From the NCBI RefSeq assembly GCF_029906345.1, contig NZ_JARYGY010000004.1, positions 427,249 to 491,248 on the forward strand: 64,000 bases of DNA, read 5' to 3'. This DNA comes from Aquimarina mycalae (GTDB lineage: Bacteria > Bacteroidota > Bacteroidia > Flavobacteriales > Flavobacteriaceae). A program made the translations under genes and the position numbers. Below the pieces are notes generated by a model. That model was given only the letters and a program-made list of their open reading frames with translations, was not told the origin of the DNA and did not search any database. Below are positions 63,978 through 64,000 of the stretch, piece after piece. The first letter of the stretch is position 1; each line of letters starts with the position of its first letter.

Positions 63978-64000
63978 AAAATATTATTGTTTTTTTCTTT

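Larger units (their letters stand above)
63639..64000. other. right-edge intergenic stretch
   Basis: This 362-base stretch holds the promoter region of the SPOR-fusion gene, a 14-base palindrome and a short stop-interrupted reading frame at 63849. Its last 20 bases are T-rich. I see no other gene, and the next gene presumably lies beyond the window. Confidence 0.6.

Noticed and set aside
1..64000. CRISPR array, tRNA or rRNA genes, prophage or insertion sequences
   Set aside because: No regularly spaced repeats, cloverleaf-like segments, rRNA-like sequence or transposase/integrase genes were recognised.

Overview
The window is AT-rich (roughly two-thirds A+T) and comes from the chromosome of a marine-type member of Flavobacteriaceae (Bacteroidota), possibly near Aquimarina. 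The evidence is the gene content: PorW/SprE, DUF6341, DUF6427, DUF5687, DUF4254, DUF4292 and an HU-CCDC81/SPOR fusion. The ATP synthase operon lacks the beta and epsilon genes, as is usual in this group. Shine-Dalgarno-like sites are rare, and several promoters fit the Bacteroidota TAnnTTTG -7 box. No tRNA, rRNA, CRISPR array, insertion sequence or prophage was recognised. Nearly all genes are on the + strand.

Region 1 (1-31543) is a large surface-polysaccharide locus that continues past the left edge. It opens with the 3' part of a Wzz-like chain-length regulator, then rmlBACD for dTDP-L-rhamnose. Next come an F420H2-dehydrogenase-like Fe-S protein, a Wzx flippase, a polysaccharide pyruvyl transferase, two acyltransferases and a long set of glycosyltransferases. 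A WecA/MraY-type initiating enzyme and a second flippase follow, and a clear terminator at 18156 closes this half. The second half starts with wecB (ManNAc supply) and continues with more glycosyltransferases. It ends with ugd and a UDP-glucuronate decarboxylase flanked by two paralogous WcaJ-type initiating transferases. Five Wzy/WaaL-like membrane proteins, two flippases and three initiating enzymes suggest that more than one glycan is made here.

Region 2 (31600-38341) is housekeeping: purD with a bidirectional terminator, DUF6341 and DUF6427 membrane proteins, an orphan D12-class adenine methyltransferase, a DUF4254 protein, a GT9 heptosyltransferase-like enzyme, and a PaaE-type ferredoxin reductase on the opposite strand. 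Region 3 (38342-42620) is a PadR-regulated module: two tandem related membrane proteins and an ABC exporter (DUF5687 permease plus ATPase).

Region 4 (42851-51822) has PorW/SprE (gliding/type IX secretion), a bactofilin, AtpZ, a small four-helix AtpI-like protein and atpB-E-F-H-A-G, with stem-loops in several spacers and a terminator after atpG. Region 5 (51873-64000) has envelope genes: a beta-barrel protein, a lipoprotein, a flippase, dut, an NDP-sugar nucleotidyltransferase, a TPR protein, a DUF4292 lipoprotein, an EnvC-like LytM protein lacking its zinc ligands, a TonB-like protein, a TPR lipoprotein, a TSUP transporter, a hotdog thioesterase and an HU-CCDC81/SPOR protein.

No clearly new biological system stands out. 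The best candidates for follow-up are the twin-transferase duplication around ugd/uxs, the two subclasses of polymerase/ligase in one locus, the PadR/tandem-paralogue/ABC module, and the stem-loops inside the atp operon.
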